This document shows, one piece after another, positions 38,495 to 47,223 of a DNA stretch of 64,000 bases. The notes under the pieces were generated by a model. It was not told the DNA's origin and made no database searches. It saw only the letters and a program-made list of their open reading frames with translations. Both the position numbers and the translations under genes were made by a program. Position 1 is the first letter of the stretch; each line of letters begins with the position of its first letter. This DNA is from Hoyosella altamirensis (lineage in GTDB: Bacteria > Actinomycetota > Actinomycetes > Mycobacteriales > Mycobacteriaceae). Location: assembly GCF_014191505.1 (NCBI RefSeq), contig NZ_JACHWS010000003.1, forward strand, positions 558,001-622,000. The letters are read 5' to 3'.

Positions 38495-39769
38495 GTGACT
38501 AATCCCGCTACGTCCTCCCCAGAGATGTCCATTAAGACCGGGCCAAATCGGCCCGGTGTCGTTGTCACTGCTATGTCGGCAACCACGTCGATCGCCGGTG
38601 ACATCGAGCGCACCTGGAAAGGCTTGCTCGCGGGAGAGAGCGGAATTGTAGCGCTCACCGATCCGTGGCTTGAAGAGCTCGGCATGCCCGTCCGGATCGG
38701 TGGGCGCCTCAAAGTTCAGCCCTCGGAGTCCCTCACCAAGGTGGAAGCGCGCCGCAACGACTTTGTCGAGCAGCTCGCACTTGTCGAAGGCCGCAAAGCG
38801 TGGAGCGAGGCCGGGGCACCTGAAGTTGAGAAGGAACGCCTCGGTGTCGTGATCGGTACCGGCATCGGCGGTGTCGATACCTTGGTGCGATCTAACTTCG
38901 CACTGCGGGACGGAGGTGCCCGCAAGGTTTCTCCCATGGCCGTACCCATGATGATGCCCAACGGCCCCGCCGCAACGGTGGGGCTCGAGATCGGTGCGCG
39001 CGCTGGCGTACACACTCCGGTCTCGGCATGCGCCTCGGGCAGCGAGGCTATCGCGCAGGCCTGGCGAATGATCGTTCTCGGTGACGCGGACGTCGTCGTT
39101 GCCGGAGGGGTCGAGTCATTCCTGGACCCCATGGCGATCGCCGGGTTCTCGATGATGCGTGCGATGAGCACTCGCAATGATGACCCGCAAGGCGCGTCAC
39201 GGCCGTTCGACAAGGACCGGGACGGCTTCGTTTTCGGTGAGGCCGGAGCCATCCTCGTTCTTGAACGCGAGGACTTCGCCCGGGCTCGCGGCGCTACGAT
39301 TCTTGGTCGTGTGCTGGGCGCTGGAATCACGTCCGATGGGTTCCACATCGTCGCTCCCGAACCTGATGGCACGGGCGCCGCACGTTCCATGAGAAAGGCA
39401 ATGGCGTCGGCTGGCGTCACTCCATCAGAGGTAAGCCATGTCAACGCACATGCGACGGCGACTAGCGTCGGCGATATCGCCGAGTCACGCGCCATCAACG
39501 CCGCTATTGGCAGGCATCCCGCTGTATATGCCGCCAAGTCAGCACTCGGCCACTCCATCGGTGCGGTGGGTGCGCTGGAATCGATCATCACCATCTTGAG
39601 CTTGAAAGAAGGGGTAATCCCCCCGACTCTCAACCTCGAGAACCTGGATTCCGAGATCGATCTCGACGTCGTCGCGGGCGAACCGCGTCACGGCCAGTTC
39701 GATGTCGCAATCAAGAACTCGTTCGGATTCGGCGGCCATAACGTCTCGCTCGTCTTTGCCCGCCCCTGA
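38495..39769 (+). CDS. kasA: Beta-ketoacyl-ACP synthase KasA (KAS I/II type)
   Basis: Condensing enzyme of FAS-II, 424 residues. Catalytic triad Cys179 (SACASGSEA), His319 (VNAHAT), His353 (ALGHSIGA), and the C-terminal FGFGGHN. It is the only KAS gene in the operon; M. tuberculosis has kasA and kasB in tandem before accD6. The GTG start 38495 is 2 bp after acpM. Confidence 0.95.
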   Translation: MTNPATSSPEMSIKTGPNRPGVVVTAMSATTSIAGDIERTWKGLLAGESGIVALTDPWLEELGMPVRIGGRLKVQPSESLTKVEARRNDFVEQLALVEGRKAWSEAGAPEVEKERLGVVIGTGIGGVDTLVRSNFALRDGGARKVSPMAVPMMMPNGPAATVGLEIGARAGVHTPVSACASGSEAIAQAWRMIVLGDADVVVAGGVESFLDPMAIAGFSMMRAMSTRNDDPQGASRPFDKDRDGFVFGEAGAILVLEREDFARARGATILGRVLGAGITSDGFHIVAPEPDGTGAARSMRKAMASAGVTPSEVSHVNAHATATSVGDIAESRAINAAIGRHPAVYAAKSALGHSIGAVGALESIITILSLKEGVIPPTLNLENLDSEIDLDVVAGEPRHGQFDVAIKNSFGFGGHNVSLVFARP

Positions 39770-39783
39770 CGGCACGCTTAGCT

Positions 39784-39819
39784 GCGCTTTGTGCTTCATC
39801 ACTTTGGGGCACAAAGCGC
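39784..39819 (+). terminator. Stem-loop between kasA and accD6
   Basis: A perfect 11-bp stem (GCGCTTTGTGC with GCACAAAGCGC) around a 14-nt loop, 14 bp after kasA. It lacks a T tract. It could attenuate read-through into accD6 or process the transcript. Confidence 0.6.
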
Positions 39820-39899
39820 GGTCAACCGGTAACAGATAACGAGACACACCAGACATATACCGATAGAGCAGTTCGCACGGACTGGGATTTGGAGGAGCG

Positions 39900-41354
39900 A
39901 TGACCGTCTTGGCGCCGAGGACATCTCGCGACACGACACCGGACCCTCGAGATCCTTTGGACCGGCTAGAACGGTTCTTCGATCCGGGTTCGGTCAGCCT
40001 CCTTCACCCCCGCGACAACTCCGGCGTGCTCGCAGCAGTGGGACTCGTCGATGGTGTCCGCGCAATTGCCTATTGCACCGACGGCACGATCATGGGCGGC
40101 GCGATGGGTATCGACGGCTGTGCCCACATCGTCTCGGCTATCGACGCCGCAATTTCCGAAAAACTGCCGGTCGTTGGGCTATGGCACTCCGGCGGTGCAC
40201 GCCTAGCCGAAGGGGTTGAGGCGCTTCACGCAGTCGGACGCGTCTTCGAAGCAATGGTGCGCGCTTCCGGCACTGTCCCCCAGATCTCCGTGGTCCTCGG
40301 ACCTGCAGCCGGTGGCGCAGCTTACGGCCCGGCCCTTACGGACGTCGTCATCATGGCCCCGGATAGCAGGGTCTTCGTCACCGGACCCGACGTTGTCCGT
40401 TCGGTGACGGGCGAGCAAGTCGATATGGCTTCGCTCGGCGGTCCCGAGACTCACACGCGGAAGTCGGGTGTCGCGCACATAGCTGCGGCCGACGAAACTG
40501 ACGCGATGGCCCAGGCTCGCAGCCTCGTTTCCCTGCTCGCCGACCAGGGCGAATTCGACCTCGCTGCTGCCAAGCACGAGGACTCTGACCTCAAAGCTTT
40601 ACTCCCCGAATCGAACCGTCGCGCGTACGACATTCATCCCGTCATCCGGCAGTTGCTCGACAGCGTGGACACCGGACTCGAGGGAACGGAGTTGTCGACG
40701 TTCATCGAGTTGCAGGCCAAGTGGGCACCGAATATTGTCGTCGGTTTTGGTCGCCTGGCCGGCCGCACGGTCGGTGTACTCGCGAACAACCCGCTACGTA
40801 TGGGCGGCTGTCTCAACTCGGAGAGCGCGGAGAAAGCCTCCCGATTCGTGCGCATGTGCGACGCTTTCGGCGTCCCCATGGTCGTGCTGGTCGACGTGCC
40901 GGGCTACCTCCCTGGCGTCAGCCAGGAGTGGGAAGGTGTGGTGCGCCGCGGCGCGAAACTCCTTCATTCATTCGCGGAGTCCGTGGTTCCTCGCGTCACC
41001 CTTGTAGTGCGGAAGGCGTACGGGGGCGCATACATTGCAATGAACTCCCGTGCGCTTGGTGCGACGAAGGTGTTCGCCTGGCCGGACAGCGAAGTTGCTG
41101 TCATGGGGGCGAAAGCGGCCGTCGGCATCCTGCACAAGCGCGCCCTTGCCGCCGCGGGGACCGACGAAGAGCGCGAAGCGCTGCACGAACGGCTCGCTGA
41201 CGAGCACGAGCGTATCGCCGGTGGTGTCGGCCGGGCTATGGATATCGGCGTCGTGGACGAAATCATCGACCCCAGCGAAACCCGCAGCCGGATCGCCCAG
41301 GCAATAGCCGAGGCTCCTGCCCGCCGGGGCAACCACAAGAATATTCCGCTGTGA
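39900..41354 (+). CDS. accD6: Acetyl/propionyl-CoA carboxylase carboxyltransferase subunit AccD6
   Basis: Beta (carboxyltransferase) subunit that makes malonyl-CoA for FAS-I/FAS-II; 484 residues. Two crotonase-like halves: GLWHSGGARLAEGV and VVLGPAAGGAAYGPALTD in the N-half (acyl-CoA site), LVDVPGYLPGVSQEWEGVVRRGAKLLHS and KAYGGAYIAMNS in the C-half (biotin site). Its biotinylated AccA partner is encoded elsewhere. It sits 130 bp after kasA behind a stem-loop, so it may have its own promoter. Confidence 0.95.
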   Translation: MTVLAPRTSRDTTPDPRDPLDRLERFFDPGSVSLLHPRDNSGVLAAVGLVDGVRAIAYCTDGTIMGGAMGIDGCAHIVSAIDAAISEKLPVVGLWHSGGARLAEGVEALHAVGRVFEAMVRASGTVPQISVVLGPAAGGAAYGPALTDVVIMAPDSRVFVTGPDVVRSVTGEQVDMASLGGPETHTRKSGVAHIAAADETDAMAQARSLVSLLADQGEFDLAAAKHEDSDLKALLPESNRRAYDIHPVIRQLLDSVDTGLEGTELSTFIELQAKWAPNIVVGFGRLAGRTVGVLANNPLRMGGCLNSESAEKASRFVRMCDAFGVPMVVLVDVPGYLPGVSQEWEGVVRRGAKLLHSFAESVVPRVTLVVRKAYGGAYIAMNSRALGATKVFAWPDSEVAVMGAKAAVGILHKRALAAAGTDEEREALHERLADEHERIAGGVGRAMDIGVVDEIIDPSETRSRIAQAIAEAPARRGNHKNIPL

Positions 41355-41363
41355 TCGAGCCTC

Positions 41364-41876
41364 TCAGCCCACGCGTCGCGTCACCCAGGTAACCTCGGCT
41401 CCCTCCCCGACCGCGCGGTACGGCTCCAGATCGTCATCCCACGCACTCCCCAGTTCGTTGTGCAGGACAGTCGCCAGATCTTCTGGGCGTGCCGCCAGAA
41501 GTGCCTTCAGCCGCATTTCACCGATCAGGGTGTCACCATTGGCGCTCATCGTCCCGCGCCAGAGCCCGAGTTCCGGTGTGTGGCAGAAACGTTCGCCATC
41601 GACACCTTCGCTGGGGTCTTCAGTGACCTCGAAACGCAGCCCCGGCCACGCGGCGAGCGCGTTGGCCAGCCGCCCTCCGGTCCCCACGGGACCCACCCAG
41701 TTGATCGTGGCGCGCATATTGCCATCCGCCACTGGTTGCGGTGACCAGCGCACGCGCGCGCGACAACCAAGCGTCGCCGCAACCACCCAGTCCACATGCG
41801 CGCAGACAGCGTTAGGTGATGCGTGCAAGTACACGACACCTGTCGTCGCGTCAGATACCTGACACAAACCCGACAC
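41364..41876 (-). CDS. DUF3145 family protein
   Basis: A 170-residue soluble protein of the DUF3145 family (ATTGVVYLHASPNAVCAHVDW, then GLRFEVTEDPSEGVDGERFCHTPELGLW). The family is restricted to actinobacteria and its function is unknown. It converges on accD6 with a 9-bp gap. Confidence 0.85.
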   Translation of the reverse strand: MSGLCQVSDATTGVVYLHASPNAVCAHVDWVVAATLGCRARVRWSPQPVADGNMRATINWVGPVGTGGRLANALAAWPGLRFEVTEDPSEGVDGERFCHTPELGLWRGTMSANGDTLIGEMRLKALLAARPEDLATVLHNELGSAWDDDLEPYRAVGEGAEVTWVTRRVG

Positions 41877-42058
41877 TTAAGCACCTCCGGTTATCTGGAA
41901 CAGACGAGGAACGTCTTCCCCAAACGGTCCTCAGTCCAGCCGGTGGTACCCGCTCGCCCTTCGCCCCTGCCATGTGACAGCTGTTAGCGAAGTGCTTGCT
42001 GATGCAAGATAGTCTGCCGTGACTTTGCGAATCGCGCTAGTCTTTCGATGAAAATTCG

Positions 42059-42874
42059 TTACAAGTCTGAGATTTCACTGAGGATATCGTCACTCAGTTC
42101 AGGCCATAAAGGCTTTGCCCAGTCGCCGAAGTCGCGGTCGGTCAGAACAACGGTCGCGACTCGCACCGCCGGGTCCACCCAAAGAAATGTTCCTGATTGA
42201 CCGAAATGACCGAACGTCTCAGCAGAGTTTTCCGATCCAGTCCAGTGCGGCGATTTGTTGCCACGAATCTCGAAACCGAGACCCCAATCATTCGGACGTT
42301 GCATCCCGTACCCCGGCACGATGCCGTCCAGATCTGGAAACTGCACAGCCGTTGCCGCACTCAGTGTTTCGGACGCGAGGAACCTCGGTTCGAGTAACTC
42401 CTCCGCGAACCGCGCCAAGTCGTCAACCGTCGAGACCGCCCCATGCCCTGCAGGACCGTCCAGTGCAGTTGATTCCATTCCCAGCGGTTCGAACACGCCC
42501 AGACGCAGATATTCGGGAAATTCAATACTGGTCTTCGATTCAATTAGTTCCGCGAGAACCTCGAAACCGGAACTCGAGTAAATTCGCTTTGTCGCAAGTT
42601 TCGCTTGAGTGCGCTTTTCGCCAAATGCCAGGCCGGAGGCATGGGCAAGTAAATGGCGCACTGTCGAGCCTTCTGGTCCGGCCTCATCATCGAGCCCGAT
42701 CGCCCCTTCCTCGACGGCGATCAGTGCGCCGTAGGCGACGAGGAGTTTCGTTACCGAGGCAAGCGCGAAGAGCCGGTCCGTAGGCCCCGTACTCGCCAGC
42801 GTCCCCTGCGGCGAAACTACCGCTGCCGAGACGTGCGAGACGGGCCACGAACCGAGCTTCTCCAGAGATTGCAC
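42059..42874 (-). CDS. Serine beta-lactamase-like hydrolase (class C fold)
   Basis: A 271-residue protein of the beta-lactamase/transpeptidase-like (PF00144) family. Nucleophile motif SVTK (SxxK), YSS in place of YxN (RIYSSSGFEVL), and HFG near the C-terminus (FGHFGQSGTFLW). No signal peptide, so an esterase-type or cytoplasmic hydrolase is likelier than antibiotic resistance. Its start is 10 bp from the stop of the upstream gene; probably co-transcribed. Confidence 0.85.
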   Translation of the reverse strand: MQSLEKLGSWPVSHVSAAVVSPQGTLASTGPTDRLFALASVTKLLVAYGALIAVEEGAIGLDDEAGPEGSTVRHLLAHASGLAFGEKRTQAKLATKRIYSSSGFEVLAELIESKTSIEFPEYLRLGVFEPLGMESTALDGPAGHGAVSTVDDLARFAEELLEPRFLASETLSAATAVQFPDLDGIVPGYGMQRPNDWGLGFEIRGNKSPHWTGSENSAETFGHFGQSGTFLWVDPAVRVATVVLTDRDFGDWAKPLWPELSDDILSEISDL

Positions 42875-42884
42875 AGAGTGAAGC

Positions 42885-43394
42885 CTAGCCGCCCATGGGG
42901 TTCGCTGGCATGAGAGGCAACTCTGGCTGTGGGGCGAAGAGGTCGAAGTACATGCCGCCTGCGATCAGCAGGCCGATCACGCCGAGTGCGACACCAGCCC
43001 AGGCCAGCGCCCGCACCCACGTGCGCTCATCCTTGCGCGCGGCCAGCATGCCCACCAGAACTGCACCGACGAGCGCGGCAACCAGCGCGAACGCACCATT
43101 CACGAGCGCCGTCATATTCCACGGGGCTCCGTAAATGGCGTCGATCTCGTCCCCCGCGACACCGGTCGCCGCGTCGATCTGACCTAGCAGATCCTGCCGG
43201 GACCGCATCATGTCGGCGAGTGGGGTACCGACGACGGAGGCCAGCCCAAGGCCCACGCTGACTACAGCGCCCGCTCCCGTCGCAGTTCCCCCGCCGGAAG
43301 TGGATTTAGGCGGACTTTGTGGCGTCCGTGCCTCCACTTCACTGTCGGTCTTGTCGTCAACGAACTCTAAGCTACTCGTCTTGTCTGAAGTCAT
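42885..43394 (-). CDS. Membrane protein of unknown function
   Basis: A 169-residue protein with an acidic, Ser/Thr-rich N-terminus, a hydrophobic Gly-rich stretch (~45-60), and two clear membrane helices (~95-115, ~130-150), ending in a Pro-rich tail (APQPELPLMPANPMGG). I do not recognise it. Likely in an operon with the downstream beta-lactamase-like gene. Confidence 0.65.
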   Translation of the reverse strand: MTSDKTSSLEFVDDKTDSEVEARTPQSPPKSTSGGGTATGAGAVVSVGLGLASVVGTPLADMMRSRQDLLGQIDAATGVAGDEIDAIYGAPWNMTALVNGAFALVAALVGAVLVGMLAARKDERTWVRALAWAGVALGVIGLLIAGGMYFDLFAPQPELPLMPANPMGG

Positions 43395-43580
43395 CGGCCG
43401 CGAGTGTAGGGGGAGAACTTAAGACGACAATAAGCGAGTGGAATCGGCATTGCCCCCACCACTCGTGCAGAGAAACGGATGTCATCGCGCGAGTTTTTGG
43501 TGCACTTCTCAGCACGAGTGCGCATCGGCGCCGAACCTTCGTCGTAGGCTGACCCTCACACGCGGCGGACGGAGGTTGAG

Positions 43581-44252
43581 GTGGCTCAGGTGATGGTGGC
43601 CGAGGTGATGGCCGAGTTGGCTGCGCTTGAGGACCCGAAGGTCCGCGCGGTGAACGAAAGGCACGGTGACGATCACGGCGTGAACCTCACCAAACTGCGC
43701 GCGCTCGCCAAGCAGCTCAAGACCCAGCAGGAACTTTCACAAGAGCTTTGGGAGACCGGCGACACCGCGGCAAGGCTGCTGGCGATCCTGATCTGCCGCC
43801 CCAAAGCATTCGACCGGGACGCGTTAGACACGATGCTTCGTCAAGCACGGCTACCCAAGGTTCAGGACTGGCTCGTCAACTACGTCGTGAAGAAGAACCC
43901 TCATGTCGAAGCCCTGCGCCAGACCTGGTGCGCTGACCCCGATCCGATCGTCGCAAGTGCGGGATGGGCGCTGACCACCGAACGGGTGGCGAAGAAACCC
44001 GAAGGTCTCAACCTTCCGGGGCTGCTCGACACCATCGAGGCGGAGATGAAGGACGCTCCCGATCGCTTGCAGTGGGCAATGAATCACTGCCTGGCCCAGA
44101 TCGGCATCGACCATGCCGAGCACCGCGACCGCGCAATCAGCATCGGCGAGCGCCTTGAGGTTCTCAAGGACTACCCGACGCCCCCGAACTGCACGTCACC
44201 GTACGCGCCGACTTGGATCACCGAAATCGTCCGCCGCCAGCATGGCGAGTGA
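43581..44252 (+). CDS. DNA alkylation repair protein, AlkD-like HEAT-repeat family
   Basis: A 223-residue all-helical protein matching the DNA_alkylation/AlkD-like family (LAALEDPKVRAVNERHGDDHGVN, LWETGDTAARLLAILI, DPDPIVASAGWALTTERVAK). AlkD glycosylases remove bulky N3/N7-alkylpurines; whether this branch is an active glycosylase is not decided by sequence. GTG 43581 follows GGAGG. It is the last chromosomal gene before the integrated element, ending 5 bp from attL. Confidence 0.75.
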   Translation: MAQVMVAEVMAELAALEDPKVRAVNERHGDDHGVNLTKLRALAKQLKTQQELSQELWETGDTAARLLAILICRPKAFDRDALDTMLRQARLPKVQDWLVNYVVKKNPHVEALRQTWCADPDPIVASAGWALTTERVAKKPEGLNLPGLLDTIEAEMKDAPDRLQWAMNHCLAQIGIDHAEHRDRAISIGERLEVLKDYPTPPNCTSPYAPTWITEIVRRQHGE

Positions 44253-44257
44253 GGAGC

Positions 44258-44309
44258 TTGAGTGGGGCGGGCGGGGCTCGAACCCGCGACCAGCGGATTA
44301 TGAGTCCGC
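44258..44309. repeat. attL: 52-bp direct repeat (tRNA-Met 3' fragment)
   Basis: Identical to 53791-53842. It covers the acceptor 3' strand, T arm, variable loop and most of the anticodon arm of tRNA-Met. The sequence beyond 44309 departs from tRNA, so this copy is not functional. It marks the left end of the element. Confidence 0.95.
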
Positions 44310-44408
44310 AACACACTGTTCAGGCGTGTACGTGGATGCCTGACTTTGTTGGGTTTAGCTGCATAGACAGTCCGTGCCCGTCTGTCGGATTCCGTGAGCG
44401 TCCGAGTT

Positions 44409-44431
44409 GAGTTGTGACATCCTCGTGACAC
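44409..44431. promoter_or_regulatory. Putative integrase arm-type site, left
   Basis: GAGTTGTGACA followed after 2 nt by CTCGTGACAC, i.e. two GTGACA direct repeats 11 bp apart. Nearly the same sequence occurs at 53714-53735, 56 bp inside the right repeat. In the circular form both would flank the att core (56 and 99 bp away), as arm-type sites of lambda-like integrases do. Confidence 0.55.
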
Positions 44432-44480
44432 CAAGGCAGGAAAGACGCCGACTGCGCCCCGTGCGCAATAAGGTTCCCGT

Positions 44481-45092
44481 ATGGAGGTTCTAGTCAGTCT
44501 GGTCGCGCTGGTCGTGGCATTGGTAGCTCTCGTCATCGCGCACCGTGACCATCGGCTCGCCCGCACAAAGGGGGGCGGACATGGGCTGTCTGTGACATTG
44601 AACATCGGCACGTCATATGTGACACCCAATGCAAGCGGTCAGCCGGTTGAACGTAAATCCGCCACGCTTCGTCTGCGAGCCGATGGCCCTGGAGTCTGGC
44701 ATGACCTAAGCGTCTACATTGGCACTCTCCAAACACCCGTGTTCAAAGCGGTCAGATATGACTGCCATAGTGCCCCCTGGCAATGGGAGGTGCGCCTGGT
44801 CAAATCAGACTACGAAAACGCTTGGTACATGGTTACCTGGCTCGCTCCCCACCTCGAAGGACTGCGGTCAGAGGCGATGCGCAGCAGAATTGACGGCACA
44901 ATGCAGGCAGAGAACTGGTACTGGCACAACTTCTACCGTCTACGACTCTGGTATAACGCTCAGAAATTTGTCCCGCGTCGCTGCAAGCCATTACCACTCG
45001 GCGGATGGCGGACAGTCAAAGAGACTCGGGTGCCCAGCCACCAGGGGCCAAAAATACCTGAATATCACATCACCCCCCACGGCCCCCTGTAG
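44481..45092 (+). CDS. Cargo gene: N-terminally membrane-anchored protein of unknown function
   Basis: A 203-residue protein. Residues 1-20 are one strongly hydrophobic helix (MEVLVSLVALVVALVALVIA), followed by a basic stop (HRDHRLARTK), so the rest is probably cytoplasmic. The remainder is rich in beta-strand and aromatic residues (SATLRLRADGPGVWHDLSVYIG, WQWEVRLVKSDYENAWYMVTWLAP, NWYWHNFYRLRLWYN). I recognise no family. It is the only plus-strand gene in the left part of the element and lies next to attL, the usual place for cargo (superinfection exclusion, defence or host-fitness genes); that role is inference only. Confidence 0.65.
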   Translation: MEVLVSLVALVVALVALVIAHRDHRLARTKGGGHGLSVTLNIGTSYVTPNASGQPVERKSATLRLRADGPGVWHDLSVYIGTLQTPVFKAVRYDCHSAPWQWEVRLVKSDYENAWYMVTWLAPHLEGLRSEAMRSRIDGTMQAENWYWHNFYRLRLWYNAQKFVPRRCKPLPLGGWRTVKETRVPSHQGPKIPEYHITPHGPL

Positions 45093-45538
45093 CACCAACC
45101 CAAACCCCTGTGGACTTTCGCGCTGCTCTGTCCTTGAGCCACAGGCCCTGGGAGGAAACAACAAGGGGGCGGTGAACGATGGCCCTGAGGTCCACGACGG
45201 CCCCCTTGGAAAAAACGAATAGGGGTTGCTCGCCTATGCCGTAAACGGCGAAATAACGCAGGTCACGGGAACCTCCCCAGGGGGGAGGGGGGAGTTCAGG
45301 GGGAGGACTCGCCTATGCCGTGAGGGGCGGAGAAAAGGCCCTCGACGGTACCCTCCCCTACCTCTTCATGCGACTGCGATCACGTTGAGTAGCGGGTGTG
45401 TTGGGTCGATGGATCGCAATGCTTCTTCAAGTTCTTTGATGCCGTGGGGGGCGAATCGGTGGGGTCGGGGGGTGCTTGCCTCCCCCTGGGTGGGTGTGAC
45501 TCGGTGCCGTGCACGTGCCCAGCGCGGGTTTTCCGTAG
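45093..45538. other. Non-coding region at the element's convergent junction
   Basis: Between the cargo gene and the end of the long minus-strand operon. It contains a 14-bp direct repeat (CTCGCCTATGCCGT at 45229-45242 and 45308-45321), a hairpin CCTCCCC-AGG-GGGGAGG (45272-45288), and G-rich runs (45280-45305) that could form a quadruplex. On the minus strand a 57-codon open stretch (45366-45538) reads on from the -1 frame of the upstream gene but has no usable start codon. Probably terminators plus an element-specific site. Confidence 0.5.
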
Positions 45539-46345
45539 CTAGTTGGTGGGTGTGAGGTCGTTGGCGATGCCGAGTGTGGTGCTGCGGATCGCGTTGTTGG
45601 CGTTGTGTGTTTCGCGTTCGCGGCGCGTGGTCTGCTGTTGCCGGATAGCTTCTACTCGCTGCTGGTAGTCGTCGAGGGTGGCGAGTTCGAGGGTGTGTCC
45701 GGCGTGGATGACGTTCTCGGCTTTCGGGTTGGGGCCGAGTTGTTCGAGCTGGCTTGCTGTGAGGTCGGCGATGATGAGTGCGTGTGTCCCGGGTGTGATG
45801 CGGACGGTGTTGGTGGCGAGTGCGCACATGCTCCATGTCTCGGTGATTTTGGATGCGCGTTCGGCTGCGGCTTTCGCTTCTCCCCACGTGGACATTTGTG
45901 AGGGTTGCAGCTGGTGGATTTGGTTGGCGTCGCTGAGGTTGAGGCCGGGGATCGTGTCGCGGGCGGTGTTGATGGTGCGGTCAGCGTCGGCTACTGCTTT
46001 GGTCCATACCTTGATGAGTGTGGGCAGGTGTTTGCGTAGGACTATTACGCGCTGCTGTTCGGCGTGTTGTTGGAGCAGCGCCGACCAGTTGAGCGCTTTC
46101 AGGCTTTCTCTGAGTGTTGCGCGTTGCACGAGGGTGTCGGTGAGGGGGTCGCGCTGTTCGAGGAAAGCGGCGGCGAGGGCTGCGGACAGTTCGGTCTTGT
46201 CGATCGCTGGGAGTGCGGCTTTGTCGAGTTCGTCGAGTTGGGTCATTGCTGCGGTGAGGGCGCTGGGGATTTTGTATCCGTGTTGTTCGGCGTAGCGGGT
46301 GGCGAAGTTGTAGGCGGTGCTGGCGGCGATTGCGTTGAGGTCCAT
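45539..46345 (-). CDS. Element protein of unknown function (268 aa)
   Basis: A 268-residue, mostly helical, Ala/Gln/Glu/Arg-rich protein (EQHGYKIPSALTAAMTQLDELDKAALPAID ... WTKAVADADRTINTARDTIPGL ... RVEAIRQQQTTRRERETHN). No recognised domain; helical regions could form a coiled coil. The ATG 46345 shares its A with the previous gene's TAA (TAATG), so translation is coupled. Last certain gene of the operon; possible -1 frame extension downstream. Confidence 0.65.
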   Translation of the reverse strand: MDLNAIAASTAYNFATRYAEQHGYKIPSALTAAMTQLDELDKAALPAIDKTELSAALAAAFLEQRDPLTDTLVQRATLRESLKALNWSALLQQHAEQQRVIVLRKHLPTLIKVWTKAVADADRTINTARDTIPGLNLSDANQIHQLQPSQMSTWGEAKAAAERASKITETWSMCALATNTVRITPGTHALIIADLTASQLEQLGPNPKAENVIHAGHTLELATLDDYQQRVEAIRQQQTTRRERETHNANNAIRSTTLGIANDLTPTN

Positions 46346-46590
46346 TACTGCTCCTTGGGGATCGTGATGGGTGCGGGGCTGCTGCGGTTGAGGCTGACGG
46401 GGTTGGTGATGCACTCGGCGAAGGTGATGGCGAGTGCGGCGGCGGCGACGGTTTTGGTTCGTTCGATGCTTGTTCCGTGGGCGTGCTGCTTGAGTACTTC
46501 GAGGACGCGGTCTTCGTCGCCGGCGACGGTGGAGAGTGCGCGGATTAAGCGTTCGGCGTCGTGCTGCAGCTTCGGGGGGAGATTCTGCAT
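46345..46590 (-). CDS. Small element protein (81 aa)
   Basis: Not recognised. Helical, 81 residues (MQNLPPKLQHDAERLIRALS, then KTVAAAALAITFAECI). Start is 1 nt after the stop of the upstream gene and the stop overlaps the next start; the tight packing is the main support that it is real. Confidence 0.55.
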   Translation of the reverse strand: MQNLPPKLQHDAERLIRALSTVAGDEDRVLEVLKQHAHGTSIERTKTVAAAALAITFAECITNPVSLNRSSPAPITIPKEQ

Positions 46591-46591
46591 C

Positions 46592-46876
46592 TCAACTCCA
46601 CGTTGTGGGTTCGTCGTTGAAGAGTTGTCTGATGAACGCTGTTTCCCCTGTGTCTGTGGGCGGTGGCGGGTTGTTGCCTTCGCGGGGTGCGTGATTGCCC
46701 TCAGTAGTGCTTAGGGCATCGGGTTCGGTTTGGTGTTCTTGGGGGAACAGTGACCGGACGGCTTCGAGGTTGCGCCGGTAGTCGCTGTCGAGCGATTCGC
46801 GTAGGAATTGTTCGCGTTCGTCGGGGTCGAGGGCGGCGAGGTAGTCGGCTGCGGCTCGGCGGTGCTCATCGGTCAT
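46592..46876 (-). CDS. Small acidic element protein (94 aa)
   Basis: Not recognised. The N-terminal half is charged and helical (HRRAAADYLAALDPDEREQFLRESL), the C-terminal half Pro/Asn/Thr-rich and probably disordered. ATG 46876 overlaps the stop of the HTH gene by 4 nt (ATGA). Confidence 0.55.
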   Translation of the reverse strand: MTDEHRRAAADYLAALDPDEREQFLRESLDSDYRRNLEAVRSLFPQEHQTEPDALSTTEGNHAPREGNNPPPPTDTGETAFIRQLFNDEPTTWS

Positions 46877-47223
46877 GTTCGTCCTTCGAGGTGTTCGGCA
46901 AGTGCGTGCCTATCGACGGTCCATCGGCCCTTGACCTTGCGGCCCCCGATTCGTGGTGCGAGGCGGCGGGCGTGGCGAGCGCTGACGCCAAGCTGTTCAG
47001 CCGCGGCAGCGAGTGGGATCGGGTCATGAGGGGTAGTTTCGTCGCCTGGTGGTTTTCGGTCGTCCGTGTGTCCTGACGTGAGGTGAAGGAGCCTGGTCAG
47101 CGTGGGTGATGCGGGTAGTCCGTTGCGTTTGCGGGCACGTATGGCGACTTCGATGGCGTAGCGCAGGGTGTTGAGGTCGTGGCCGGTGACGATCACGGCG
47201 TGTTCTATGCGCGCCGCGGGCAT
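46873..47223 (-). CDS. DNA-binding protein with excisionase/MerR-like helix-turn-helix
   Basis: A 116-residue protein. The C-terminal ~50 residues (IPLAAAAEQLGVSARHARRL followed by IGGRKVKGRWTVDRHALAEH) are a winged-helix DNA-binding domain of the type used by excisionases and phage regulators, including the 'GRW-VDR-AL' wing and helix. The N-terminal part (VIVTGHDLNTLRYAIEVAIRARK) is an unknown helical module. Possibly a second directionality factor or an operon regulator. Confidence 0.65.
   Translation of the reverse strand: MPAARIEHAVIVTGHDLNTLRYAIEVAIRARKRNGLPASPTLTRLLHLTSGHTDDRKPPGDETTPHDPIPLAAAAEQLGVSARHARRLAPRIGGRKVKGRWTVDRHALAEHLEGRT

Noticed and set aside
42059-42874. Antibiotic-resistance beta-lactamase
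   Set aside because: SxxK family member without signal peptide and with a degenerate YxN motif; more likely an esterase-like hydrolase.
44258-44331. A second tRNA-Met gene at the left end of the element
   Set aside because: Only the 3' part (52 bp) matches; the D arm and acceptor 5' strand are missing, so it is attL.
45540-45560. Programmed -1 frameshift signal at the end of the 268-aa gene
   Set aside because: No X-XXY-YYZ slippery sequence or obvious downstream pseudoknot; kept only as a possible decayed extension.
45605-46714. Several plus-strand frames of 98-216 codons in the element
   Set aside because: Antisense to the coupled minus-strand genes; Ser/Cys/Arg-rich and without start signals.
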